A stretch of DNA of 28,934 bases from an uncultured bacterium. GTDB lineage: Bacteria > Patescibacteriota > Minisyncoccia > Phycocordibacterales > Phycocordibacteraceae. The position numbers were made by a program, and so were the translations under genes. This document shows, piece after piece, positions 16,301-23,287 of the stretch. The stretch lies in NCBI GenBank assembly GCA_943914435.1, contig CALUBY010000004.1, positions 1-28,934 on the forward strand, given 5' to 3'. Numbering within the stretch: position 1 is the stretch's first letter; each line of letters opens with the position of its first letter. The notes beneath the pieces are model-generated. The model did no database searches, was not told the DNA's origin, and saw nothing but the letters and a program-made list of their open reading frames with translations.

Positions 16301-16795
16301 ATGAACACAGACATCGAAAACGGTGCAGGCAGCACCGAGCAGGAGCTTGAAGCGGGATATAACGAGTCCCGTGTGTATGAGCTCGGCTTCCATATCGATC
16401 CTGAACTGCCTCAGGAAGAAGTGAAGAAAACCTACCAGTCTATTCGCGAAAAGGCCGGCACCCTCATTGCTGAAGGGGAGCCACAGAAGATTCCTCTCGC
16501 GTACACCATTTCCCATAAGGTGCAGGGTGGAGGTCGTCGCGACTTTGATAGCGCGTACTTCGCATGGATTGCGTACGAGGCTGATAAGGCGGGACACGAG
16601 GCCATGCTTCTTGCCGCAAAGGAAGAAAGCCGTCTCGTACGCTACATCGACCTTCGCACCGACAAGGAAACGGCTATTCACGCGGCAGAAATGCACGAAA
16701 TATACGCAAAGATGGGCGAGATTCAGCAGGCACCCGTAGAAGAGGAGGTGAATGATACTGAGCTCGACGCAGCCCTCAAGGAGGCAGGAGCATAG
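16301..16795 (+). CDS. rpsF: Ribosomal protein S6
   Basis: Small-subunit protein that binds 16S rRNA together with S18. The S6 core starts at about residue 24 (RVYELGFHIDPELPQEEV) and runs through IPLAYTISHKVQGG and an EESRLVRYIDLRT strand. The 164 residues are longer than E. coli S6 core length because of an N-terminal polar extension of about 22 residues and an acidic C-terminal tail (EEEVNDTELDAALKEAGA). Order rpsF-ssb-rpsR is the classic bacterial arrangement and confirms the call. Promoter immediately upstream; 18-base gap to ssb, in which a second -10-like element lies. Confidence 0.93.
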   Translation: MNTDIENGAGSTEQELEAGYNESRVYELGFHIDPELPQEEVKKTYQSIREKAGTLIAEGEPQKIPLAYTISHKVQGGGRRDFDSAYFAWIAYEADKAGHEAMLLAAKEESRLVRYIDLRTDKETAIHAAEMHEIYAKMGEIQQAPVEEEVNDTELDAALKEAGA

Positions 16796-16799
16796 GGGG

Positions 16800-16805
16800 T
16801 ATACT
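16800..16805 (+). promoter_or_regulatory. -10-like element before ssb
   Basis: TATACT ends eight bases before the ssb ATG, starting four bases after the rpsF stop. It may add an internal, nearly leaderless ssb transcript inside the operon. No clear -35. Confidence 0.4.
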
Positions 16806-16813
16806 GTAGATAT

Positions 16814-17290
16814 ATGTACTTAAACAAAGTCCTTCTCTACGGAAACCTTACTCGTGATCCTGAGCTAAAAGCCCTCCCGGGCGGACAGCAGGTTGCCTCA
16901 TTTGGTCTTGCGACAAATCGCTCCTTTAAGAATAAGGAGGGTGCACAGCAAGAGCAGACGGAGTTCCACAATATCGTGGCATTTGGCCGCACCGCCGAGG
17001 TGATGGGTCAGTACCTTAAAAAGGGACGACCAATCTACATCGAGGGTCGCATCCAGACTCGCTCGTGGGACAAAGACGGTGTTAAGCAGTATCGCACTGA
17101 AATAATCGTCGATACCTTCCAGTTTGGTGCTCAGGCAGGAGGCGACGGACAGCGCGCGGCAGGCAGTAGCTACGCTAGCTCTTCAAACGAAAGTCAGCCA
17201 GCGAGTGCTCAGAAAGAGTCACCAGAAGACACCGGCGCAGCGATACAGTATCCCGACGAGGAGATTAACCCTGAGGACATACCGTTTTAG
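16814..17290 (+). CDS. ssb: Single-stranded DNA-binding protein
   Basis: Tetrameric OB-fold protein that coats single-stranded DNA in replication and repair, and recruits partners including RecO. The OB fold occupies about 1-105, with the opening MYLNKVLLYGNLTRDPELK, the EQTEFHNIVAFGRTAEVMGQYLKKG core in the usual order, and a YRTEIIVDTFQF strand. A flexible glycine/serine/glutamine linker follows. The last residues EDIPF match the conserved acidic tip that binds partner proteins. The 158 residues are normal. It sits between rpsF and rpsR. Confidence 0.97.
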   Translation: MYLNKVLLYGNLTRDPELKALPGGQQVASFGLATNRSFKNKEGAQQEQTEFHNIVAFGRTAEVMGQYLKKGRPIYIEGRIQTRSWDKDGVKQYRTEIIVDTFQFGAQAGGDGQRAAGSSYASSSNESQPASAQKESPEDTGAAIQYPDEEINPEDIPF

Positions 17291-17320
17291 TTAGAGTAAT
17301 TATTCATTTAGCGACCTACC

Positions 17321-17521
17321 ATGGCACATCAGTCAGAAGAGATAGCACAGAAGAAAATCGTCGACTACAAAGACGTTGCATACCTTCGCCAGTTCATGAC
17401 ACCTCACGCAAAGATTCTTGCAAAGAAGCGCACGAACGTTCAGGCAAGCCGCCAGCGCGAGATAGCACTTGCAATCAAGCGCGCACGATTCATGGGACTT
17501 CTCCCATACCTCGCTGCGTAA
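17321..17521 (+). CDS. rpsR: Ribosomal protein S18
   Basis: Small-subunit protein that pairs with S6. The 66-residue protein shows the core pattern DYKDVAYLRQF, then KRTNVQASRQREIALAIKRARFMGLLPY. The usual glycine in the GKI motif is alanine (PHAKILAKKR). It is the last gene of the rpsF-ssb-rpsR operon and is followed by a very strong terminator at 17537-17580. No Shine-Dalgarno is seen before the ATG. Confidence 0.95.
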   Translation: MAHQSEEIAQKKIVDYKDVAYLRQFMTPHAKILAKKRTNVQASRQREIALAIKRARFMGLLPYLAA

Positions 17522-17536
17522 GCAAAAAGAAAGAAG

Positions 17537-17580
17537 CAAAAGACAATACCCCCGCCAAAGGTTGGGGGTATTGTCTTTTG
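17537..17580 (+). terminator. Strong intrinsic terminator of the rpsF operon
   Basis: An AT-rich to GC-rich stem of about 17 pairs (17537-17553 with 17564-17580) has the core CCCCC/GGGGG and ends in CTTTTG. A and T runs on both sides would let it act in both directions. Confidence 0.9.
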
Positions 17581-17609
17581 TGAATAAAAGGAGCATTCTG
17601 TGCCCAGAA

Positions 17610-17627
17610 AGATAGCATCAAGCTATC
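17610..17627 (+). repeat. Hairpin upstream of the 63-aa membrane peptide gene
   Basis: AGATAGC and GCTATCT form an inverted repeat of six to seven pairs around a five-base loop, 19 bases before the ATG at 17647. It is either an mRNA leader hairpin or a protein-binding site; the sequence cannot distinguish these. Confidence 0.5.
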
Positions 17628-17646
17628 TCGAATAGGGAGAAACGCT

Positions 17647-17838
17647 ATGTCCTTTGGTCAACCTGTTAAGGGCGACACCCCGTGGGCACTCTATGCTGTG
17701 GTGGCACTGGTTGTTCTCGTGATTCTTTTCGGCGTCATGAACGGCCGTCCGGGGTCGATCAAGTCCTTCTCGGTCCAGGACGCGGCAGCGGCGATGAATG
17801 ACGAGATGAAGGCGGTCATGCCGGATCTGCCCCGCTAG
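17647..17838 (+). CDS. Small single-pass membrane peptide (63 aa)
   Basis: The 63 residues contain one transmembrane helix (about 13-31, WALYAVVALVVLVILFGV) after a short polar N-terminus and before a soluble tail of about 30 residues (SFSVQDAAAAMNDEMKAVMPDLPR). AGGGAG at 17634-17639 lies seven bases before the ATG, a good Shine-Dalgarno. It is a free-standing unit between two strong terminators, with a hairpin in its leader and a c(UUCG)g tetraloop hairpin (17839-17852) right after its stop codon. I recognise no family. The dedicated signals argue for substantial expression. Confidence 0.75.
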   Translation: MSFGQPVKGDTPWALYAVVALVVLVILFGVMNGRPGSIKSFSVQDAAAAMNDEMKAVMPDLPR

Positions 17839-17852
17839 TCGTCTTCGGACGA
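17839..17852 (+). other. UUCG tetraloop hairpin after the 63-aa gene
   Basis: TCGTC and GACGA flank TTCG, the very stable c(UUCG)g loop. It starts at the first base after the stop codon and precedes the terminator at 17862-17898; it may protect the 3' end of the mRNA. Confidence 0.6.
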
Positions 17853-17861
17853 TTTCTAAGC

Positions 17862-17898
17862 AAAAGCCCCTGTCTCACCTGTGAGATAGGGGCTTTTT
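17862..17898 (+). terminator. Bidirectional terminator between the 63-aa gene and efp
   Basis: AAAAGCCCC (17862-17870) pairs with GGGGCTTTT (17889-17897), with an inner TCTCA/TGAGA stem. It serves the + strand peptide gene and, with its A-run, probably also the leftward efp that ends at 17918. Confidence 0.88.
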
Positions 17899-17917
17899 CC
17901 GTGAGGAGACGTATGAC

Positions 17918-18493
17918 CTAGGCTTTTTCTACGCGCTCAACGTACTCACCAGTGTCGGTGTTGATTCGAAGAATGTCACCCTCATTAATAAAGAGGGGAG
18001 TAGTAACCGATGCACCGCTCTCAAGAATAACCTTCTTGTCACCTCCGGTTGCGGTGTCTCCCTTTACCGCAGGTGGTGCATCAACAACCTTCATGTCCAC
18101 TTTAATCGGAATAGAAATAGTCATTGGCTCATCGTTATAAAGCATCACTTCAACGGGTGCGTTTTGAACAAGCCACTTAATTTTCTCGGCAACCGCATCC
18201 TCAGGGAATGAGAAACGGTTCTTAGGGTTTCCGGTTTCCGTGAACCATGACTCGCCACGGTTTGTGTAGAGATAGGTCGCCTGCATGCGGCCAATGTCTG
18301 CCTCAGGTACGTTCTCGTTCTGGTGGAACGATATTTCAAGAACTCTTCCCGACACAAGGTGTCTGAGCTTGGTCTGGTTCACCGGCTTTCGCTGCTGCAT
18401 GCGAAAGACGTGTGAGGAGAGAACTTCGTACGGCTCATTGTTATACACAATGACTTTTTTCGAGACGATCTCGTTATAAGAGAGAATTGCCAT
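17918..18493 (-). CDS. efp: Translation elongation factor P
   Basis: Binds the ribosome between the P and E sites and rescues stalling at polyproline. The 191 residues have the three-domain layout: KOW-like domain I (1-65), domain II with ATYLYTNRGESWF and domain III with DTATGGDKKVILESGASVTTP-type motif and the LFINEGD strand. The tip loop of domain I, which normally reads PGKGQA or PGRGxA with a modified lysine or arginine, reads MQQRKPV (32-38); aligned on the following TKLRHLVSG, the residue at the modification position is Q34, with R35 next. No EpmA, EarP or YmfI-like modification gene is in the window. The ATG at 18493 is preceded nine bases upstream by TAATAC. Confidence 0.95.
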   Translation of the reverse strand: MAILSYNEIVSKKVIVYNNEPYEVLSSHVFRMQQRKPVNQTKLRHLVSGRVLEISFHQNENVPEADIGRMQATYLYTNRGESWFTETGNPKNRFSFPEDAVAEKIKWLVQNAPVEVMLYNDEPMTISIPIKVDMKVVDAPPAVKGDTATGGDKKVILESGASVTTPLFINEGDILRINTDTGEYVERVEKA

Positions 18494-18652
18494 GGGTTGA
18501 ATGTATTAGGGTTCTTGGTAATGCCGCATTCTTTCCGTGCTCTCCTGGTTCGCGTAATCGGTAGCGTTCGAGGGTGTTTAGTAACGTGGAAAGCCAGGGG
18601 CGAGTTATAAAAAATGCCGGACTCCCGGATAGGGGGTATGATACAGGACAGT

Positions 18653-19237
18653 ATGAGGGAAGCAACCGGAACGAATACCGATACTCGCACCGACGAGCAG
18701 ATTCTGCGCGACGCACGGGTACATCCTGAGGTGTTCGGTATCCTGGTGTCACGCTACGAGGCCCCATTCATGCGTAAGGCAGTATCGATACTTCGTTCCA
18801 AAGAAGACGCAGAAGAGGTGGTCCAGGATGCGTTTACACGCATATACGTCTATGCTGACCGGTATCAAGCACAGGCAGGCGCCTCATTCTCATCGTGGGG
18901 CTACATGATTCTTACGCGCCTTGCCCTCACACGGTATCAGAAGCTCAAGAGCAAGAACGCTCGTTTTATCGAGCTTGAGCCGGAGGCCTACGAGCGACTG
19001 TCTGAAGAAGGATCATTTCTTGATGGGCTTACAAGGAGAGACGAAGTGCTTATGGCCCTCGCAAAGATACCGGAACAGGCCGCCCGCGTACTTACCCTCC
19101 AGTTTCTCGAAGGGAAGACCCAAGAGGAAATAGCAGAGAGTGAAGGCTCTACGGTTCCGGCGATTAAGACTCGGGTGCATCGTGCCAAGAAACTCTTAAA
19201 AGAAGCGCTCACGCATAACGCAAAACCCTATGAATAG
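18653..19237 (+). CDS. ECF-type RNA polymerase sigma factor
   Basis: A 194-residue sigma factor with only regions 2 and 4, as in extracytoplasmic-function sigmas. Region 2 (about 28-97) includes SKEDAEEVVQDAFTRIYVYADRY in order, the core-binding part being EDAEEVVQDAF (51-61), and the SSWGYMILTRLALTRYQK helix. Region 4 (about 130-186) has IPEQAARVLTLQFLEG and the helix-turn-helix TQEEIAESEGSTVPAIKTRVHRAK split over 156-179. ATG at 18653 is preferred; ATGs at 18614 and 18638 are in frame but overlap or precede TATGAT (18637-18642), a likely -10. It overlaps the next membrane-protein gene by eight bases. Confidence 0.88.
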   Translation: MREATGTNTDTRTDEQILRDARVHPEVFGILVSRYEAPFMRKAVSILRSKEDAEEVVQDAFTRIYVYADRYQAQAGASFSSWGYMILTRLALTRYQKLKSKNARFIELEPEAYERLSEEGSFLDGLTRRDEVLMALAKIPEQAARVLTLQFLEGKTQEEIAESEGSTVPAIKTRVHRAKKLLKEALTHNAKPYE

Positions 19238-19550
19238 CTCAACGATTCAGAAGACCGTCATGCGACGGATATACACCATGCGGTTTATAACGCTCGTTCT
19301 TCCTCTTGCAGGAGCGTTTCTCGCGCTTGGTATAGCGCTGTGGGGCATTGGGCAGCAGGTGTGGGTGGCACGGGTGCTTGAAAACATGCCTCCGCTACAA
19401 GACGTCCCTGCGTTCCTTTCCTTTGCCACGAGTGCTTTCGTGAGCACCGACCTTATTGTGCAGATGCTCTCGATCCTCCTTGTTGCAGCGGCTATGTGGC
19501 TCATGGTTGAGCTCATACACACGCTTAAGCACACCCTCCGATTTGTATAG
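19230..19550 (+). CDS. Two-helix membrane protein coupled to the sigma factor
   Basis: The 106-residue protein has two transmembrane helices, about 17-42 (FITLVLPLAGAFLALGIALWGI) and 74-95 (DLIVQMLSILLVAAAMWLMVEL region), with a short exported loop between and short charged cytosolic ends. Its ATG overlaps the sigma factor stop (ATGAATAG), so translation is very likely coupled. Position suggests a membrane partner or anti-sigma, but there is no zinc-binding ZAS motif and hardly any cytosolic domain, so this is speculation. No family recognised. It ends 42 bases from the convergent recA. Confidence 0.7.
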   Translation: MNSSTIQKTVMRRIYTMRFITLVLPLAGAFLALGIALWGIGQQVWVARVLENMPPLQDVPAFLSFATSAFVSTDLIVQMLSILLVAAAMWLMVELIHTLKHTLRFV

Positions 19551-19592
19551 AGAGGGATTCCTGCTTAATGAGTAGGGAAGGAGGAAGGAAAG

Positions 19593-20654
19593 CTAGTCCT
19601 GAGCCAGCTTCTCCCTAATCTGCTTTAGAATCTCGTTTGCAACGGGCTTGTTCTCGCGTAGGAAGGTACGAGTCGCGTCATACCCGCGTCCAATAGAAGC
19701 TTCCTTATATTTGTAGCTTGAGCCTGACTTCTGGAGGATGTCGTACTTTTCACCAAGCGCGATGATTTCACCTTCGCGAGAAATACCCTCATTGTAGAGA
19801 AGATCGAATTCCGTGGTCTTGAACGGGGCAGCCACCTTGTTCTTCACAACCTTTACACGAACCCTACCGCCCACAATCTCTTCACCCTTTTTGATTTGAG
19901 CGATGCGACGGATATCAAGACGTACGGAGGTATAGAACTTCAGTGCCTTTCCACCGGTGGTTGTCTCGGGGTTGCCGAACATAACCCCAATCTGCATGCG
20001 AATCTGGTTAATGAAGATGATGATGGTGTTGCTCTTGGCGGTGATAGCGGTGAGCTTGCGTAGCGCCTGACTCATAAGACGCGCCTGCTTTCCCATCTGG
20101 CTTGAGCCCATGTCCCCCTCGATCTCATCTTTTGGGGTGAGTGCTGCCACCGAGTCGACGACGATAACATCGATAGAGTTTGCGCGCACAAGCGATTCAA
20201 CAATTTCGAGTGCCTGCTCACCGGTGTCAGGCTGAGAGATAAGGAGCTCAGGAAGCTTTACGCCAATCTTACGAGCGTACTCAGGATCAAGAGCGTGCTC
20301 AGCGTCCACGAAGGCACATATGCCGCCCTTCTTTTGAGCTTCGGCAATAACATGGAGGGCAAGGGTAGTCTTTCCGGACGACTCTGGACCAAATATTTCG
20401 ATAATACGTCCGCGGGGGAGTCCCCCTATACCAAGCGCTGCATCAAGACCAAGGGATCCGGTAGGAATGTAGTCGATAGACGCAACCTTGCCGGTGCCGT
20501 ACGCCATGATTGCCTCATCACCAAACTTTGTCTGGATTTCTTTTATGGCGAGGTCAATGGCGCGCTGTTTAGTATCAGCAGCCGATGCGCCCTCTATTAC
20601 CTCAGGGGTGGCAAGGGTCTTCGGTGCTTTCTTCGCGGCTTTCTTTGCAGGCAT
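19593..20654 (-). CDS. recA: Recombinase RecA
   Basis: ATP-dependent strand-exchange protein for homologous recombination. The 353 residues are normal. Walker A is GPESSGKTT (89-97). Other hallmarks are FVDAEHALDPEYA, VVDSVAALTPKDEIEGDMG, the L1/L2 region with INQIRMQIG and GNPETTTGGKALKFY, and a C-terminal domain ending EKLAQD. The N-terminal 15 residues are a lysine/alanine-rich extension (MPAKKAAKKAPK). It lies ten bases after the preceding small gene and two genes after ftsK on the same strand, so it is probably part of their operon. No consensus SOS box was found upstream. Confidence 0.98.
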   Translation of the reverse strand: MPAKKAAKKAPKTLATPEVIEGASAADTKQRAIDLAIKEIQTKFGDEAIMAYGTGKVASIDYIPTGSLGLDAALGIGGLPRGRIIEIFGPESSGKTTLALHVIAEAQKKGGICAFVDAEHALDPEYARKIGVKLPELLISQPDTGEQALEIVESLVRANSIDVIVVDSVAALTPKDEIEGDMGSSQMGKQARLMSQALRKLTAITAKSNTIIIFINQIRMQIGVMFGNPETTTGGKALKFYTSVRLDIRRIAQIKKGEEIVGGRVRVKVVKNKVAAPFKTTEFDLLYNEGISREGEIIALGEKYDILQKSGSSYKYKEASIGRGYDATRTFLRENKPVANEILKQIREKLAQD

Positions 20655-20664
20655 GATAGGTACG

Positions 20665-20991
20665 TTAATTTACGAATACAGAACGACGTTCGGTAACCTC
20701 GCGACCAAATCGGTCGGTCGCTGTTAATGATAATACGGCACCCCCTGAAGGCAGGATGAGGGTGGTGGCAAAGTTCCCGGCCTCGTCCATAAGAAGAGGG
20801 GCACCGTTAAGCCAGAGGGTTTCTGTATGGTGTGCTGTTCCTTCTATGCGGGTGTGGCCGTCCTCTAAGGTCTCATAGCGCACGGGCGACAGGATGGACA
20901 GGGTAGGGCCTGCCAGGATAGAACGGCTCGCCACCGCGCCATACGCGAGGAGTACGAACAGGAACACCGCGGCAATAGTTCTGATAGGCAT
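20665..20991 (-). CDS. Membrane-anchored single Ig-like domain protein
   Basis: A 108-residue protein with an N-terminal hydrophobic helix (about 4-25, RTIAAVFLFVLLAYGAVAS) that could be a signal anchor. It is followed by one beta-sandwich-like module: LSILSPVRYETLEDGHTRIEGTAH, then TLWLNGAPLLMDEAGNFATTLILPSGG and LSLTATDRFGREV in order. This pattern (value in SP, G, LNG, GNF, LTATD) resembles the glucodextranase-B/Ig-like modules that many Patescibacteria export. Start uncertain: ATG at 20991 is chosen; an in-frame ATG at 21006 overlaps the end of ftsK. It sits between ftsK and recA on the same strand. Function unknown. Confidence 0.72.
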   Translation of the reverse strand: MPIRTIAAVFLFVLLAYGAVASRSILAGPTLSILSPVRYETLEDGHTRIEGTAHHTETLWLNGAPLLMDEAGNFATTLILPSGGAVLSLTATDRFGREVTERRSVFVN

Positions 20992-20995
20992 ATGA

Positions 20996-23161
20996 TTAGA
21001 GGTCATCTTCGTCAGAGTCTGCTTGATTCCCGGCATTGCTGAGCACTTCACGGGGACGTGAACCGTCAGCAGGGCCAATCACACCCTTTTCCTCAAGGAG
21101 GTCCATGAGTCGTGCAGCGCGGGAATACCCGATACGGAGCTTCCTTTGTAGGTACGAGGTTGAGGCGCGCCCCGCTTCCTCCACGGCCTCGCGTGCCTGA
21201 CCATAGAGGTCGTCATCCACGTCGTCGTCCTCGCCAGCAAGCATGATGGCATCGTTTGCCTCGTGTACGCCGGTCCCTGCGGTGCCCGTACCTAGGTCAA
21301 GCGAGGAAAGAGAGCCGGCGTTGTGTTCTTTGATGAACTGCACCACCTTCTTCACTTCCTGTTCGCTAATGTATGCCGTTTGAAGACGGACGGGCTTCTG
21401 CATATCAGCAGATTGGTAGAGCATGTCACCAGCACCAAGGAGAAGCTCAGCACCGGACCCATCAAGAATCGTGCGAGAGTCAATCTGGGAAGCTACCTGG
21501 AGTGCAAGACGCGTCGGGACGTTTGCCTTGATGAGACCGGTAATAACGTTCACGGAAGGGCGCTGGGTCGAGAGTATGAGGTGAATACCCACGGCGCGAG
21601 ACATCTGAGCAAGGCGTACAATAGCGGCCTCAAGTTCACGCGGATAGGTCTGCATAATATCGGCGAGCTCGTCGATGACGATAACGATATAGGGCATCGC
21701 TTCTGGAATCTCTTTTGCCTTACGCTTCTTTGCGGGCTCTACGATAGTGGTGTGGTACGACTCAATGTCGCGCACCTGGCAGTCCTCAAGAATGCCATAG
21801 CGTCTATCCATCTCTTTTGCAGCCCACTTAAGCGCAAAGATAGATTTCTTAGGGTCGGTGATAACCGGAGTGAGGAGGTGGGGGATACCGTTATAGAGTG
21901 TGAGCTCAACGCGCTTCGGATCAATCATGATGAAGCGAAGCTGGTTCGGACCGTTCCTAAAGAGGAGGGAGGTAATCACTGCATGGATGGCAACCGACTT
22001 TCCGGAGCCAGTGGCACCTGCGATAAGTCCGTGAGGCATCTTCGCAACGTTTACGTAATGAGGAGTGCCGGCAATATCGCGACCAACTGCTGCCAAGAGC
22101 GGCTTTTTAGAAGCCGACCATTCAGCTGAGCCAATCACCCCACCAAGTCCAACCATTGCCTTTGATGCGTTTGGAACCTCAATACCCACGAGTGACTTCC
22201 CGGGGATAGGAGCCTCAATACGGACAGGGTGCGCAGCAAGGGCGAGCTCAAGGTTTGTCTGAAGACCGGTGATCTTCTGAAGACGCACTCCTTCAGCTGG
22301 TTTAATCGCGTAGCGCGTGACGGTTGGTCCGACAGACACCTCATCCATCTCAACAGAGATGCCAAAGTTCTGGAAGGTACGCTTGATGATGTTTGCGTTT
22401 GCTTTAATGTCCCCTACGCCAGGCTTTCCTTTATCTTCTCCAAGAAGCGAAAGGGGAGGGGCTTCGTACTCTACGTCCACATTTGGAATAGCTGCGGCAA
22501 CCGGCTGCTCACTTCGCTCGCTAAACATCGTGACGGTCGGTTCCTTCTCAGGAACCTCTTCAGGAGCTGGTTCCTCATCATGCTCTTCCTCCTCTTCAGC
22601 GTCCTCGCTCTCTTCGTCTTTTTTCACTGCTTTGGCGCTTCTCTCTGGAAGAGAAAGTTTGACGTTCGCAAGGCGCTCACTCGCACGGTCAGCCGCGGCC
22701 TTGAGTGAGTTCAAAAGGGCCACTATGTCAGTGGTGATGATGAGACCGATGGCAATGACGGCAATGAGAATAATCATCGCTCCCGCCACTCCAAACGCGC
22801 CTGCGGCAGCGTGACCAAGGGAAGCACCTGCAGCGCCTCCAAGGGTGTCCGTCACAATGCCAAGGAAGGTGAGGGTGGCAATGATAATGAGTACGATGCC
22901 GGTCGCCGTTAAGGGTGCCACGAAGGATCGCTCAAGCATGATGGAGAGACCCACACCTATAAGAAGGATAGGAAGGAGAAAAGTCGCAACACCGACAAGG
23001 GTAAAGCCAAATCCAAATATGGCAGTACCAGCAAGTCCGGCGAGGCTTAGGCACGCGAGTGCAAATATAAGACCAAAAGCGATAAGAATTATTCCTGTGG
23101 TCCACTTAGCGATAACACGGTAATCGTTCTCCGCTTTGGACTTTCTTTTTCGCTTCTTCAT
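20996..23161 (-). CDS. ftsK: DNA translocase FtsK/SpoIIIE
   Basis: Septal ATP-driven pump that clears and segregates chromosome ends at division. The 721 residues comprise a basic N-terminus, four or so transmembrane helices within about 19-150, an acidic linker (about 181-207), and the motor. Walker A is GATGSGKS (382-389), Walker B VIVIDELAD (493-501), and STQRPSVNVITG follows (531-542). The C-terminal gamma winged-helix (about 652-708), with RKLRIGYSRAARLMDLLEEKG, would read the chromosome polarity sequences. The short linker is compact compared with E. coli FtsK. A TAGAAT hexamer ends six bases before the ATG, suggesting a leaderless start. It heads an ftsK / Ig-like protein / recA unit. 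Confidence 0.96.
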   Translation of the reverse strand: MKKRKRKSKAENDYRVIAKWTTGIILIAFGLIFALACLSLAGLAGTAIFGFGFTLVGVATFLLPILLIGVGLSIMLERSFVAPLTATGIVLIIIATLTFLGIVTDTLGGAAGASLGHAAAGAFGVAGAMIILIAVIAIGLIITTDIVALLNSLKAAADRASERLANVKLSLPERSAKAVKKDEESEDAEEEEEHDEEPAPEEVPEKEPTVTMFSERSEQPVAAAIPNVDVEYEAPPLSLLGEDKGKPGVGDIKANANIIKRTFQNFGISVEMDEVSVGPTVTRYAIKPAEGVRLQKITGLQTNLELALAAHPVRIEAPIPGKSLVGIEVPNASKAMVGLGGVIGSAEWSASKKPLLAAVGRDIAGTPHYVNVAKMPHGLIAGATGSGKSVAIHAVITSLLFRNGPNQLRFIMIDPKRVELTLYNGIPHLLTPVITDPKKSIFALKWAAKEMDRRYGILEDCQVRDIESYHTTIVEPAKKRKAKEIPEAMPYIVIVIDELADIMQTYPRELEAAIVRLAQMSRAVGIHLILSTQRPSVNVITGLIKANVPTRLALQVASQIDSRTILDGSGAELLLGAGDMLYQSADMQKPVRLQTAYISEQEVKKVVQFIKEHNAGSLSSLDLGTGTAGTGVHEANDAIMLAGEDDDVDDDLYGQAREAVEEAGRASTSYLQRKLRIGYSRAARLMDLLEEKGVIGPADGSRPREVLSNAGNQADSDEDDL

Positions 23162-23257
23162 CCCTCCATTCTATCATTCCGACAAGAAACCAGCGTGATT
23201 CTATATAGCTCTTCACCTGTCCCTTCAATGCTTGTTGCGGACTCTGTCTCAGGGACA

Positions 23258-23263
23258 TATACT
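23258..23263 (+). promoter_or_regulatory. Promoter of the winged-helix gene (-10; -35 TTGCGG at 23235-23240)
   Basis: TTGCGG (23235-23240), 17 bases, then TATACT (23258-23263), with a start expected near 23270. This lies inside the GTG-started extension of the frame and so supports the ATG at 23288, preceded by AAAGGA. Confidence 0.65.
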
Positions 23264-23287
23264 GACCTTGACGGAATAAAGGACACT

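Noticed and set aside
19551..19592. A terminator between the convergent two-helix gene and recA
   Set aside because: Only a broken, weak stem is present and no T tract on either strand.
20675..20690. GAAC-N3-GTTC as an SOS box upstream of recA
   Set aside because: Spacing is three, not four, and it lies in the coding sequence of the preceding gene (residues TERRS).
23195..23287. N-terminal extension of the winged-helix protein from GTG 23195
   Set aside because: It runs through a good promoter (TTGCGG-17-TATACT) and has no Shine-Dalgarno; ATG 23288 has one.
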